Below are positions 46,359 to 59,321 of a stretch of 64,000 nt of DNA, one piece after another. Made by a program: the position numbers and the translations under genes. How positions within the stretch are numbered: position 1 is the first letter of the stretch; each line of letters begins with the position of its first letter. The notes beneath the pieces were generated by a model that searched no databases, was not told the DNA's origin, and was given only the letters and a program-made list of their open reading frames with translations. Where the stretch lies: positions 134,572,777 to 134,636,776 of the forward strand of contig NC_039361.1 of NCBI RefSeq assembly GCF_003573695.1, in the 5' to 3' direction. This stretch comes from Papaver somniferum. Lineage: Eukaryota > Streptophyta > Magnoliopsida > Ranunculales > Papaveraceae.

Positions 46359-47269
46359 TGTGAATACCAATATTCTGTAGAGCACGTGTCACGATCTTAG
46401 TGTTCGTATACAAATCCAACTATGTAGCCTTCGCTAGACAGAAGAACCTGAGTAGAAAAGGATACCTCCGCATATCTACTTTATCTCTCCTCAAGAAAGG
46501 AGACCTCGATAGGTTGAGATGAGAAGAGTAAAAGCCTAGTCTACAAAGAGGCAGCTGTCGAAGGGATAGAGGTAGATGACGCATCTAATCAGCATTAAAT
46601 GCATAAATCTCTTATCTACACGCATGAATCAAGGCACGTGGAGAGAGAAGGCGTGGCAGAACCCGATTGACAGAAGCTTACGTTGAAGGAAGGTACAACC
46701 TATACTAAGGTTGGGTAGTTCCCGAAGGAACGTGGATTAGCTAAGGTGGCGGAATGCGACTGGAGAAAACATGCGGTAGACGAAGGTACCATTGGTACGA
46801 AAGGTATATCAGCAAACGATAGACCCAGAGGAAGCAAAGATATACCTGGAGCAGAAGGGGCTATAAATACCAAGCCTCACCAACAAACTAGAGGCATCCA
46901 AGATCTAGGAGAGAAGATCTAGTCTTAAGCTTATACCTCTTTAATGTTTAGAACTTAAGTATATATTTCAACTTGAGTTCTCTCTATTACTTTGGGAAGC
47001 ATTTAAGATCTTTTGTAACCACCACAACTTAATACAGAACAATCACTCATTACCCCTTGGACGTAGACAAATGTCGAACCACGTAATCTCTTGTGTCTCA
47101 TGATAACTTAGAAGCTTTTACATTCTATTTATGTTCTTCGTTATTATTGTGATCTTGGATATCCTTTAAAACTTAGTATTTTCAGTTCAACGGAGGTATC
47201 GATACTGCTTAACATTAGATCCTCTGAGCTGTATACATTACGTAGACTATGGGAAAACGAGTAGTCAGA
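46359..47269 (+). repeat. LTR 2, shared by both TAT copies
   Basis: 911 bp. It has a polypurine tract on its left and a primer site (TTTGGCGCCC from 47271) on its right, so it serves as 3' LTR of copy 1 and 5' LTR of copy 2. TATAAATACC near 46862. Confidence 0.9.
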
Positions 47270-47866
47270 GTTTGGCGCCCACCGTGTTTGGCTCAGATCT
47301 TGAGTTTAGACATAGTTTTACCTTTAACTTACATATCTTCTATAACGAAGGGATCTGTTCTTTTTAAATGATGAATCTCACTCTCTAGCGATTTGTTCAT
47401 CCGTTATGTGTGTATGTTTTTTGAGTTCATAGCCAGTAAAGATTTATCTTGTTACAGATCTACAAAAATTTCACAAAAAAGCGTGCTCACAAAACGCCAA
47501 AATCTTTGTTTTATACTAAAACAACCCTTTTTTAACAGAGCATATTTCAGATATGAGAACCTTTGACTGACAGAGGAATCTCAGTGAGATTTTAAGGTAA
47601 AAAGATCTTCTAAAGCATTTAATAACCTTGTTTTTCACGAGATCTGACACCCTTCTTTATTGGTTTTCAACGTTTAAGGTTGTCTTTTCCAAGGGTGTCA
47701 TAAACATTTAATACATGTCTTTCAAAGACACTATTTCAGTCCTTTTTCTGAAAAAGATGCTTAGCCGTCTTCTGTGTTAGAGCATTAATTGCTACTTTTA
47801 ACGAAGGTACCCAACTAGCAGATTTCTTCGCTTTTTTGTGACCGCAGGATAACAAAAGCCGAAGGC

Positions 47867-49876
47867 ATGCAGAAACCAAATGATGTACCAACAAGCTCAC
47901 GACCATCAATCACAAGAGGAAGATCCCAAAAGCCGTCTCAAGCAAATCAAAGGAACGAAGCAGAGGACGAGCAAAGCGAAATAGGAAGACGAACAATTGC
48001 TAAAAAATCACCTATTCCTGCTGAAGGGATGGAACAAACATCGGGAGCTCAACCAAACTACGGCATGCCGTTACCGGAGCATCCTACCACTACAAAGCTA
48101 CCTGCGTCCAACGCAGGGTTACCTTGAACCTTAGCTCCTACGGGACGAGGGTTGGGAAACCTAACCCCAATACAGATAGATCTAGACGTACCAATTATAG
48201 TTGAAGGAGCGGAAAACTCTGAAGATCCATCTGACAACACTCCTCAGGGAGGTGGAGCCCACAATGAAGATCAAATGGCGGCACAAATAGCAGCCTTGCT
48301 ACTCCGTAATAAGGAAAACGAGGATGCAATGCACGAGATGGCCCAAGAGAACCAGAACCTCAAAGGTATGCTGGACATACAAATAGAAGGTTCCCAAACT
48401 CACCCTCCACCAAAGAGGCAGGAAAACGGAGCTATCTCAGGAAGACGAAGGGTGGATCTCAACCCACCAAAGGCCAATCAACCTAAGGGATCCAGGAAAG
48501 TGCACCACGATCCGGACGAAACAGACTCAACATACAAGCCATCTCAATCCTACTACGACAAAGCATTTTCCAAAGATGCTCACAATGTGAACATGGTTAT
48601 GGAGCAAATTGAGAAAATGTGGAAGGAGATACAAGGCCTAAAAACTGGCCACGCAGGCGCAAGACTAGAAGAAGTGCTCTAAGAAGCAACCACGTCCCCA
48701 CTATCTTTTCGCATTTTGAGGGAACCCATCCCTCCGAAATGCCCGATACCTACGTTCCAAGAATACAACGGTACCTCAGATCCCGCACCCCACCTACAAT
48801 ATTACACTCGTGTCCTTTCGCATTGGGAAAGAGATGAGGTAGTACTCTGTAGGTACTTCCCTGCAAGCTTGACGGGATCAGCGCTAGCCTAGTATGACAA
48901 CTTACCAGCAAACTCAATTGACTCCTTCGAGCAATTGTACATACATGTACACCAAATCAACAAAGGCATGGTTAGATAGGCTATTTTCTTTAGCTATCGG
49001 ACCCCGGGAGACATTGATGCAGTATACAGACAGGTGGCAAAAGACATGCCAAGCAATTGGGAAAGTCAATCCAGAAATTAGCATTAACTGCTATAAGTAC
49101 GGACTTGATAGAACCTCATCCATCTTCGTGGAGCTTCACAACAGAGCCCTCGATTCCGAAGGCGAGCTCAGGGTTGTCCAAGACCGCTACATCAGACTCA
49201 AAGAAATCCAGAAGGACAACCCCAGGGCACAAAAAAAGACGACAACAGCTCCGCAGTGAACCAACTCTCTGGAGCCAATCCCGGAGATACCTAAGCGACA
49301 AAATGAAGCCGTGGGCAGAACTAGCTCTTAATACAAACGATCCAAATACGGATACGGAAAAAGAGGCAAAGGAAGAGAAAAATTTATGGATAAAATCTAC
49401 ACGAAGCTAAATACAACTTTATCTCACATCCTAAGCAAGGAGGGAGCGAATCCAGGCTTTCCTTACCCTAATACTAGGGGAAAACAACCAGAAAAAACGA
49501 AGGTGGCCAAGGAGTATTGTGCATACCACCAATACTATGGGCATACAACTGATACGTGCTACCACTTACGCAATGTTATCCAAAGATTCATCGACGAAGG
49601 CAAATTCACAGAGTACGTACATCTACAACCAGCGGAAACTGAGGAGACCCCAAAGAAAGGGGTAGAACTGCCTCAGGACGGAAAATACATCAACATGATC
49701 ACCTTCTACAACGGAGGTCAAGAAAAAATGTTCGAAGATATCCTCGAGTTAGCTCGAAATAGAAAGAAGGTAGAATCCCATGAGGTATTCAAGCTAAGTG
49801 GACCACCTACTAGCACTTGGGAGGAATGGATGGCAACGCCATTAACTTTCTCAACAAAGGACGTCAACCAGGAGGT
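47867..49876 (+). pseudogene. gag, TAT copy 2 (full length but broken)
   Basis: ATG 47867 (MQKPNDVPTSS) to a TGA at 48125, then onward from 48128 in the same general reading to 48682. The central gag domain lies at 48755-49259 (YTRVLSHWERDEVV, CRYFPASLTGSALA). There TAG replaces the conserved Trp before YDNL, and a frameshift occurs near 48965 before RLFSLAIGPRETLMQYTDRW. The C-terminal part (49386-49876) has KEYCAYHQYYGHTTDTCYHLRN, the CX2H...H...C zinc-like block typical of this lineage. It then runs into protease without a stop. Confidence 0.85.
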
Positions 49877-50462
49877 TGAAATGCACAATGATCCATTTGT
49901 AATCACTCTTCCAATACACGGATGAAATGTCACGAAGGTCCTCGTTGATGGGGGCAGTTCGTTAAATGTGTTATTTTATGAACCCTACCTACGCATGGGT
50001 TTGACCGCAGAGCAAATGGATTCTTCCACTTGCACAATATATGGTTTTAATGGAGCAAACTCTAGACCAAAGGGGTAAATTGTCTTGCAGGTACATGCAG
50101 GACCCTTAGTAACCAACACACGCTTCTGCGTGGTGGAAGCACCTTCGCCCTACAATGTAATCATGGGCAGGCTATGGGTCCATATATTGCGAGGAACAGC
50201 TTCGACATATCACCAATACCTACGCTTTCCTACACCTATGGGTGAAATGGAAATCAAAGGCAACCAGCAAGACGCAAGTCTATGCAATCTAGCAGAAATC
50301 AGACTCAACGAAGAAAGAACTACTGCCCAACAACACAAAAGAAAAAGACGTAAGGCAAACTCTAAGGAAGTGCAGAACGGAGCCTCGGTAACACCCAAAA
50401 CCATCTCAGCTCCGGAAACCAGCACCTCCGCTACCCCAGGGGCAGACATCTCTGCCAAATGA
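49877..50462 (+). pseudogene. Aspartic protease domain, TAT copy 2
   Basis: Same as copy 1 (VLVDGGSSLNVLFYE; YNVIMGRLWVHILRG) but TGA replaces Trp in PIHGW (49923-49925) and TAA replaces Glu in RPKGE (50077-50079). Confidence 0.85.
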
Positions 50463-50513
50463 AAATTACAGAAAAGCACTCCTCAACGACCTCAGCAACA
50501 AACCTGCTCACCG

Positions 50514-51620
50514 GTGGAACCAACGAAGAAAATCAACATCGGAACGGAGGCAGAACCAAAAATGCTTAACATCGGAACTTTACTTGAAGAGGAAGAGGAG
50601 ATGCAACTACAAGGGTTACTAAGGGAATACGCAGACGTCTTTGCATGGCCAATGGAAGACATGCCAAGAATTAACCCGAATTTGGTCTCACACCACCTTC
50701 GACTCAAACCGGAGATACCACCGTTTAAACAACATATCCATAAAGTGGCAGATATCTACCACGAAGGGGTAGAGAAAGAGTTACAAAAACTACTCGCAGC
50801 TGGATTCATACGAGAAGTCAAATATCCCACGTGGATATCTAACATGGTAATCGTACCTAAGAAGAACGGAGGCGTGTGCATTTGCATCGACTTTAGCAAT
50901 CTCAACAAAGCATGCCCCAAGGACAGCTACCCACTGCCAAACATTGACCAACTGGTCAACGCAACTGAAGGCCACCAAAGACTATCCTTTATGGATGGAT
51001 AGTCAGGATACAACCAAATCTTGCAGAAGAAGATCAGGAGCATACTGCGTTCTTTACCCCACGAGGCATGTATTGTTATACAAGGATGCCTTTTGGACTA
51101 AAAAACGCGGGGGCAACGTACCAACGATTAGTAGACAAAATCTTCAAGCCTTGGATATGCAAAATATTGGAGGTCTACGTAGACGATATGCTTGTCAAAG
51201 GCAAAGAAGCAAAAAACCATCTCTCAGAACTAAGGGAAATATTCGAAGCCATGAGAAACTTCCACATGAAGGTGAACCCGGACAAATGCACGTTCGGAGT
51301 TACCTCAGGAAAATTCTTGGGTTACTTGGTAACTAAGCGAGGAATTGAAGTAGACCCCGAAAGGGTCAGGGCAATAATGGAGATACCATATCCACAAACT
51401 CTAAAAGGAGTACAAAAGCTAAATAGAATTTTAGCTTCCATGGGAAGATTCATAGCAAGATCGTCAGATAAATGCAAATCATTTTTCGATACGCTAAGGA
51501 AAGGAAACAGGTTCATGTGGACTGCAGAGTGCGAGCAAGCCTTTCAGAAGATCAAAGAATACTTAGCATCCGTACCCATTCTGCAGAAGCCGGAGCCAGG
51601 TGAGATACTCACCCTATACC
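50514..51620 (+). pseudogene. Reverse transcriptase and start of RNase H, TAT copy 2
   Basis: Fingers to palm open from 50514 to the TAG at 51000-51002 after SFMDG, the same stop as in copy 1. Six bases are missing just after (NQILAEEDQ region) with a frame change. From 51068 the frame is open through YVDDMLVKGKE, the thumb (SGKFLGYLVTKRGIEVDPERV) and the start of RNase H (CEQAFQKIKEYLASVPI) until the hAT insertion at 51621. Confidence 0.9.
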
Positions 51621-51780
51621 TAGGGATGCACATGGTTCGGTTTTTGGCAAAACCTAAACCGAAACCAATGTACTCGGTTTTCCAATAATTAAAACCAATG
51701 AAACCGTATAGCCTATTCGGTTTATTTGGTTTCGGTTTCTACTCGGTTTTGTTAAAAACCAGACGATTTTTGGTTAACCG
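51621..51780. repeat. hAT left subterminal repeats
   Basis: TTCGGTTT and its complement occur many times within 160 bp, including AAACCTAAACCGAAACC near 51650 and GGTTTCGGTTTCTACTCGG near 51728. Confidence 0.8.
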
Positions 51781-52734
51781 AATGATTTATAAACAATAAT
51801 GTGTCAGCGCTTTAACTCGAATAATCCTCCTAAGAGTCCTAACCATTCATTAACTACAATTCATCAGTGTGAAAAGATTCATTCTGCTATGAGAAATTGA
51901 AAAATAGTAGAGGTTCGCAGTATCGAGCTAAGAAAAACCCCAAACATATTTTAATTACATATTAATTGAAACAAAACTAGTGCAGTTGCTGGCTCCCAAG
52001 CTACCTCTCCTCCTTCCACGGGAACTCCTGCGAATGATAAACAAACAGAGATGAGCATACAAATGGTAGATTCACAAATCATTTTCAACATTCCCAAGCA
52101 ATAACAACAATAACAAATAACAACATTCCCAAGCAAAATAAACAAGATCAGCAGCATATGGTCGACATATTTCCAATCATTTTCAGTCGATAAGCTAAGT
52201 CTTTCGCAGCAAGGACTGATCACTTCTCTGCACTCTTTTAATTAATCTACCAAACCCAAACCATACTCAGAGTACATAATACGGCCTACCCAGAATCAAA
52301 ACTTCCAACCTAGTTGAACTACCAGGTGTAAATCATTCTCATTGGCATAATGGGGATTTCGCAGGAAAACAATGTCAAGAGTCTACTACCTAGTCAAAGC
52401 TATGAATAAGCAATTAACAGCTACTGATTAGTCAAACTGAGGTAACTAACTACTATAACCTGATGCTAACCAACATTTATAGGCAAGTATTTCTCAACTT
52501 AATATAAAAAATCAAAGACATATCTATTCACAATATCTTAGGGCACTACGAAGTTCAGAGGATATAAAGTTTAAGGTTCATTAAAATGAATATACATATG
52601 GAAAACAAGTCAATACACAAGCCCAACATAAAGTGGTGTTTTGGATGATCATACTGTTGTGTGTCATAGTGCTACTAGAAAAACTTACCGCTAACCCGTT
52701 AAATCATTTATAATCAACTTCACGATAACAAAGT
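51781..52734. other. hAT 3' flank, non-coding
   Basis: AT-rich sequence between the transposase stop and the left subterminal repeats. It should contain the 3' UTR. Nothing else was recognised. Confidence 0.4.
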
Positions 52735-55239
52735 TTAATCTTCTTCTTCTTCATCATCTATGTCAATGCGGATGAACTTAAAAGTTGCAAGAGAACCTAA
52801 AAATTCTGCAAGAAATTACATCAATAAGTGATAAACAATGAGTAGAGAAAATAACAAATCAGAATTTTACAAAAGTGAGTAGAGAAAATACCTGAAACAT
52901 CTTCGGCATCATCAGTTCCTAAGGTGTTTGGATCAAGATCAACCGGTGTCCGTAACCATCTTTGCGTGCAAATCAACGCCTCAACTGTCTTAGGCAGCAG
53001 TGAACTTCGATATGAATCAATAACTCTCCTTCCAGTACTAAAGACAGATTCTGAGGCAACAGAAGAGGCTGGTATGGCTAGTATATCTCTCGCCATGTGT
53101 GATAATACAGGATACCTTGTACTATTATTCCCCCACCAACCTAAAATTTCAAACTGAACACCGGTAGGGCTAATTCTCGGTTCACGTTTTTCCTCTAAAT
53201 ATAACTCCAACTCAGTTTTCCCCTCAACATTGTCATCCTCCTCATCTTCTCTTGCTCTCTCTGCTATTAGACTAGCATACGCGGAATCTTCATCATCAGT
53301 AACCCCAGAAGATTGAGTAACATTATTACAATCACTTGTGGCACTAGACATGTTTTCATCATTTGCATAGAGACATTTGTACTCTTCGAAAAGTTCTTGA
53401 AAATCAGTTCTCACATAAGTCGATAAGTGTTTACGTAATGACGGACCCGTGATATCTAAAGTATCAAGAATAAAATTTAAACCTTTCATTTTCTCACGTG
53501 GATCAAGCAAAACAGCAATGAACATGAGAGTGTTCATTTTCTCATATTCTCCCCAATACTTATTAAATTTGTCTAGCATTTTAGTTCCCATACCAGATAG
53601 AAATGGATCTGAACTTTTTACCCATGTGTTCATTGTTCTATGAATGACACTTACGTTAAACAAGAACTCATGTGAAGTAACACGAGTACAGTAAGAAAAC
53701 TTGACAGTTAAATCATAGAATACCTTTAAAATTTTTCCAAATGATCTTGCATTGGCCCAATCTTCCATATATGGAGCATGTATAGGAGGCGGAGGAGGGG
53801 CCTTCTTCTTGCCTTTGTTATGAAAAAGAGTACAAGCTTCTTCCATGTCAACATCATCACTAGCACCGGTAGAAGTAGAAAATACAGGAGGGATGGATAT
53901 TTCGTTGAAACAAAACTTCTTTTTGAAAGCCTTATCTTCCCGTGCTAGCCTTTCAAAAGATTTCTGATATCTACAAGCAGCTTCCAACATCATGTAAGTG
54001 GAATTCCATCTTGTATCCACATCTAAAACTAAACCTTTTTCTGCAATCTATCTTTTATTGTTTAGCACAATCCATAAACTTACTCAACCTAGCAGGAGAA
54101 CTCATCACATGCTTCACCACTGCCCTTACTCTCTTAATAGCCATGTGATACTCTCCCAAGCCAGCATTCACAACAAGCGCAAGCACATGAGCAGCACATC
54201 TAACTTGCATAAACTTAGTATTCAGTACACCATTTGAACTAATCACTTGCTCCTTTAAATGACCATCCTCCCTTAGATAATCAATAGCTAAATCATTAGC
54301 ACTAACATTGTCAAGCGTAATAGTAAAAACCCCAGGAAGTTCCCAATCTAACAAACATTCCTCTAACATCTTCCCAATTACCTCACGTGAATGACCTAAA
54401 ATTTGGAAAAAGTTGATTACCAGTTTGTGCAGCTTCCAATCTTTATCAATAAAATGCGCAGTTATAACCATGTAGCTTTTGTTTTGGGAATTTGAGGTCC
54501 ATGTGTCAGTGGTGAGACAAACTCTCACATTGTTTTCCTTGAAGTAGTTCTTCATCTTCTCCTTTTCAGCTTCGTACAAATTTAATACACCCCGCGAAAT
54601 GGTCATACGAGAAGGGATCTTGAATCTAGATTCAAGTACCCTACAAAGTTCCTTGAACCCTTCTCCTTCAACCACTCTAAACGGCTGCTCATCTAAAATC
54701 ACAAATAAAATCACTGCCTTTGTACATGCATCTTGATTAAAAGTTGTCGCAACCAATTTTCCTTCTTCTCCTAGCCTAGCCGGTTGAAAATCAAGAGTTT
54801 GTTGTTCCTTTTCCTCCCTGAACTTCTTTTTACATATCTTCAAATGATTATTCATACCACATGTCCCATACTTGGCACCCTGATCTGCAATCTTTGTCTT
54901 ACAGTGGCGACATTTTGCATATTTCGAAGGCTTGGGGTCCATATCAAAGTGGTTCCACACATCAGAACGTTTCTTTCCCTTTGGTTCTGTCAATTCTGTG
55001 TCATCTTCAGTTGCATCTTCAGGGGTTTTACGCTTATTGCTATGTGTTTCTGTCACTTTTATGCCAGATTCAGTTGCATCTCCATCTGCACTAGCATCTC
55101 CAGCAACACTAGCATCTTTAGCATCACTTGCACCTCCAGTTGAATTTGCACCTCCATCTGAACTTGCATTAGGTGGAGGTCGAGGTGGACACTTATTAGA
55201 AGAAACAGAGGCAGTAGGTGTTGAACTGGATCCTCGCAT
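52735..55239 (-). pseudogene. hAT family transposase with BED zinc finger
   Basis: Begins at ATG 55239 (MRGSSSTPTAS); TTGCAG just upstream suggests a leader intron. A Ser/Ala/Asp-rich N terminus is followed by the BED finger (SDVWNHFD, CRHCKTKI ... HLKIC). The catalytic region then follows (RVCLTTDTWTS with the first Asp, ITLDNVSANDLAI with the second, RCAAHVLALVVNAGL), then DTRWNSTYMM, a disordered insert with PPPPPIHAPY, and the hATC dimerisation block (DILAIPASSVASESVFSTGRR). The last exon (52805-52735) joins at a GT-AG intron (52891-52806). A TAA near 54055 and a one-base insertion in the A/G run just after it interrupt the frame between exon halves, so this copy probably cannot move itself. 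Otherwise it is very well kept. Confidence 0.92.
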
Positions 55240-55860
55240 TGTCAAAGGCCAAGTCTGCAATGTGATAAACCATACATTTATGTTAATCGTAATTTATGTC
55301 AAAAAGCAAGTCTGCATTTAGCATTTGTTCTAGCAATTTAATCGTAATTTATAAATAGAAAGGGAAACAAAACAACTCAGTTAAACAATGTCAATGTACA
55401 ACCACTCTAAACGGCATACTAGCAAAAACAAGTATCAACGATAGCAAAAATCCAGGTCAAGTGCATACAAATATCAACTACAGCAAAAACAAGTATCCAA
55501 TTCACAAACAAAGCATCAAAACAGACGGGAACGAGAAGTACATTTCGTAATCCGTCATTGTGCTCAAACCTACACCTAAGCTTACAACTCCACCACTAAC
55601 AAATTCAATCTGAATTAACTTGTAAAATTTATTAAAAATTAAGCAAAACCCACTGTGTAAATCAACCTAAATGACCTTAATTTGAAATCCCCAATTTTTT
55701 TCAATTTTACAAACCCTAATATCATAATTAAAATCATAATATCAAAATCATTTCAAATGATACACACAAATACACAATCGCAATACCTTTATCAAAATCA
55801 GTTCAAATGATACACACAATACCTTTTTCAATTTTCGGTCTCTTCTACAGTTCTACTCCA
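55240..55860 (-). promoter_or_regulatory. hAT transposase 5' region
   Basis: About 600 bp of AT-rich DNA upstream of the transposase ATG. The acceptor-like TTTGTCACATTGCAG close to the ATG suggests a leader intron. No clear TATA box was chosen. Confidence 0.35.
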
Positions 55861-55915
55861 GCTTCGTTCGACTGATTAGTGATTAGGACTTCGATAGATT
55901 TGTTACTTATCAAAC

Positions 55916-55948
55916 TAGAAGAAGAAGAAGAAGAAGAAGAAGAAGAAA
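55916..55948. repeat. (GAA)n microsatellite
   Basis: About eleven GAA units followed by AAAAAAGAAGAAG, near the right end of the hAT element. Poly-Ser or poly-Glu open frames over it are artefacts. Confidence 0.9.
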
Positions 55949-56104
55949 AAAAAGAAGAAGTAAAACTAGAAGGTGATGGTGGGACTTCGATGGACTGGGA
56001 AGACTCAGTCGTGACTCGTGAGGAAGAACGAAAGAAGAGAAGACTCAGTCGAGTGAAGTAAGTTATTAGGGTTAAATATCCCCATCCACGGACTAAAATC
56101 ATTT

Positions 56105-56320
56105 AATACTATGGTCACTATTAATCGGTTAACCAATTGTTTTTTGGTTCGGTTTTGAGATAAAACCTAAACCGAAACCGATACTGTCGGTTATCTGAAA
56201 CTGGCAACCATTAATGAACCATAGGAATATGGTTATGGTTCGGTTCGGTTAAAAATCTTCGGTTTCGGTTTCGGTTTCAATTTTTGGTTTTCGGTTATGG
56301 TTCGGTTTTGTGCAGCCCTA
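56105..56320. repeat. hAT right subterminal repeats
   Basis: Dense GGTTCGGTTT, TTCGGTTTCGG and AAACCGAAACC motifs up to the inverted end TGTGCAGCCCTA. Confidence 0.85.
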
Positions 56321-56328
56321 CCTATACC

Positions 56329-56740
56329 TAGCAGCAACAAGCTACGCTGTGAGCGCAGTGTTGGTACGAGACCAAGGACAAGGAGAAAAGCCCGTATACT
56401 ACATCAGCAAGACACTGAGTTCAGCGGAGCGTAATTACACCAAGGTGGAGCAACTCATATATGACTTAGTAGTGGCAACACAAAAACTAAGGATATTTTT
56501 CGATGCACACACCATTCGAGTTTTCACAAAAGCTCAAATAAGTCAAATCCTCGACAACACGGAGAAAATTGGAAGAGCGGCAAAATGGAACGCCATGATC
56601 AAACAATTTCACATAATCTTCGAAACAAGGAAAGCTGAGAAATCACAAATCTTAGCAGACTTCCTAGCGGACCTACCTCTCAATGACGAAACAGATATAG
56701 ATGACATCCCAGGAATGGAGGAAGATAAGCCAGAATCAGA
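56329..56740 (+). pseudogene. RNase H domain 1, TAT copy 2 (right part)
   Basis: Continues the reading cut at 51620: AATSYAVSAVLVRDQGQGEKPVYYIS, then LSSAERNYTKVE and QILADFLADLP. Open from the insertion site through the second RNase H start. It is broken only by the transposon. Confidence 0.9.
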
Positions 56741-57206
56741 AGACCTCCTCGAACCGCAAAATTCACGAAGGTGGGAAATCTTCGTAGATGGCTCCTCAAA
56801 CGGAGAAGGAGCAGGCATAGGGATTGTGATAACAACCCCTACCGGAGACCGACTCATCTATGTGTTCAGGTTATAATTCAAACAATACACTAACAACATA
56901 ACGGAGTATGTGGCGGTCATACTTTGTCTACGCTTAACACAGGAGCTGGGCTTATCGGATGTTCGTTTGACTAGTGACTCACAATTGGTCATTAGACAAA
57001 TCGAGCTCAAATATCAAACTCTGGATCCAATATTGTATTTGTACCTGAAGTTAACACAGGAGCATGCATTAAAGATCAACAAGGTCACATTCAGACATGT
57101 ATGTCGAAAAGACAACAGACACGCAGATGCCTTAGTATTCATATCATCAATGTTGAGGGACATAAACACTAACTCTGTCCAAATTGAGAGAATCTATGAG
57201 CCTTAG
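56741..57206 (+). pseudogene. Second (archaeal-type) RNase H, TAT copy 2
   Basis: RRWEIFVDGSSNGEGAGIG, NNITEYVAVIL, TSDSQLVIRQI and KDNRHADAL keep the acidic residues. The TAA after FRL (56874-56876) matches copy 1. Confidence 0.85.
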
Positions 57207-57239
57207 ATATAAGGACTAACCTCAGGAGTTGAGGAAACC

Positions 57240-58645
57240 TTGGTGGTCCAAACTAGGGCCATGAGAGAAGCAGAAAAATCGAAAGAAGATGAAGGAATGG
57301 AAAACCCAGTTAACGAAGCCGACGAGTCTGAAAAAGATCAATCTATGTCAGACGAAAGCAACGAAGGCAAAGCGAAAGACGATTGGAGAATCCCAATTCA
57401 CCAGTACCTTGAAAAAGGTACCCTACCCGCATATGTCAAAGAAGCTCGAAAACTCGAATCAAAGGCAGCAATGTATAGCCTACGAGATGGAATACTGTAT
57501 ATAGCCTACGAGATGGAATACTATATAGAAGGTCATTTATTGGACCTCTGATGTGGTGCCTCTCACAAATCGAAGGTAGAAGAATACTTCATGATATACA
57601 CGGCGGAGATGCTAGCAATCATAGTGGAAGAAGGTCCTTGGCGATCAAAGCCAAAATGCAAGGATACTATTGGCTAAGCATGGACGAAGATGCAAAGAAC
57701 GTAGCAAGGCGTTGCGAAAGATGCCAACGCTTTGCCAGGAAGATTAAAGCACCAGCAACGGAGCTTAACTCGGTCATCAGACCATGGTCGTTCTTCAAAT
57801 GGGGAGTTGACATTGTTGGACCCTTGATAGAGGGGACATCGAAAAGAAGGTACCTTATCGTGGATACGGATTACTTCACCAAATGGGTGGAAGCAAGGGC
57901 TTTGGAAAGAATTAGGGACACAGATGTCTTTAAATTCTTATTTGAGCAAATCATCTGCAGGTTCGGAATACCAGCCGCTATAGTCTCTATCAATGGAAAG
58001 TAGTTGGAAGGAAAGAACATAGACATGTTGTTTAACACATTCAACATTCAGAAAAACAAGTCTACTCCAATATACCCTAAGAGCAATGGGCAAGCTGAGG
58101 CCACGAACAAGACAATAGCAATAAACTTAAAAAAGAAGTTGGGGGCATACTAGAAAAGATGGTGTGAACAGCTGCACAATGTCCTATGGGATTACCGTAC
58201 TACGAGAAGGACATCCACGGGAGAAACTCCATTCTTGCTAACCTACGGAGCCGAAGCCGTCATCCCGACGGAGATAATACGGCCAACAACGAAAATGGAG
58301 GCATGGGAAAAGAACCTGACAACGGATCTTATACTGGAAAAGCTTTATGATCTTGAAGAAAGGCGAGAAGTGGCTTTGCAAAGGATGGTAAATTACCAAC
58401 GAAGTCTAGCTCGTGAATACAACAAACGGGTAATTCCTAGAAACTTTGTGGTTGAAGAATACGTACTACGTCAAATAGCACCATATCAAAGGGAGAAAGA
58501 GTGGGGAAAACTAGCTCCAACATGGGACGGACCCTACATCATACACGATATTGCCGGGAAAGGTTCATACTACCTAAGGAACCTCAAAGGAGAAGTATTG
58601 AAACACCCTTGGAACGCAATGTACCTAAAGAAGTACTACCCGTAA
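57240..58645 (+). pseudogene. Integrase region, TAT copy 2
   Basis: Linker 57240-57551, zinc domain (HDIHGGD...H, CERCQRF), then core with WGVDIVGP (first Asp kept), VSINGK followed by TAG (second Asp lost), and SNGQAEATNKTI with the Glu. A TAG stands before KRWCEQL at 58151, as in copy 1. The C-terminal part (58235-58645) is open and well kept, ending WNAMYLKKYYP and a TAA, without a chromodomain. It would insert the element DNA if intact. Confidence 0.88.
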
Positions 58646-58740
58646 GTGAATGGTTATTACTCAGGAGAAGAAGGGAGGGGGAAATGGCCCACCATGTTTT
58701 ATCCCTGATCAAAGTTATTATAAACCTAGCTAATCAATGA

Positions 58741-59321
58741 AAGAAACTTTTTCCTACGAAAAAGTACATGTTGATTAAATACAAGTTGGGTTGGAATAGA
58801 CACCTCCGTAAGAACTGACGATGAGGTAAGGAACGACATAACTGCGATATGTCAATCTCGGATCCTAAGGGCAAATGAATCCCACTAAAAGGCAAATAAT
58901 AAGCAATATATCCCACAAAGAGAGATACCTTGTCGAAGTAAAGCAGTCATCGCGCTGAACGCGTAGGGTTACAGGAAAATTATTGCCCACGTAGGAGCCC
59001 TCGCCACCTCGGTACCTTCTAGCCAAAGGATACTTGGGTAGGATAATGAATGTTCCACCAAAGGTTAAGCACACCTTATCACCTTGTGATGACTCAAAAG
59101 TGCAAATGATTAGACACAACACGTCTACATATATTTATATAATAATAAAGGTACATAATAGTGTTACCAAAATACGACTAACATGTCTTAAAAGTCGCAG
59201 ATGACAAAGGTTCAGAACGTAACAAAGAGTTGTTTCAAGGAAAGGAGACAGTAAAGGCCCCTCAACTGGGGGAATAATACAACAAAGAAGTTCAGTTGGA
59301 AACAAAGCCAGCATAACGTGA
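58741..59321. other. Spacer between integrase and the antisense gene, copy 2
   Basis: Counterpart of 41223-41805; nothing coding recognised. Confidence 0.4.

Larger units (their letters stand above)
34618..47269 (+). mobile_element. TAT-lineage Ty3/gypsy retrotransposon, copy 1
   Basis: LTR (34618-35531), internal region (35532-46358) and LTR (46359-47269). Order on the plus strand: primer site, gag, protease, reverse transcriptase, RNase H, second (archaeal-type) RNase H, integrase, then an antisense gene and a purine tract. The double RNase H marks the TAT/Ogre/Retand branch of plant gypsy elements. This copy has lost about 1.07 kb of gag and carries several frameshifts and stops. Confidence 0.9.
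51621..56320 (-). mobile_element. 4.7-kb hAT transposon inserted in RNase H of TAT copy 2
   Basis: The ends TAGGGATGCACA and (inverted) TAGGGCTGCACA are flanked by an identical 8-bp duplication CCTATACC (51613-51620 and 56321-56328). Copy 1 shows the uninterrupted sequence. Both subterminal regions are full of GGTTCGGTTT/AAACCGAACC motifs, the usual transposase-binding type of hAT ends. It encodes one transposase on the minus strand. Confidence 0.95.

Noticed and set aside
55845..56102. Poly-Ser and poly-Glu open frames
   Set aside because: Produced by the (GAA)n microsatellite near the hAT end.
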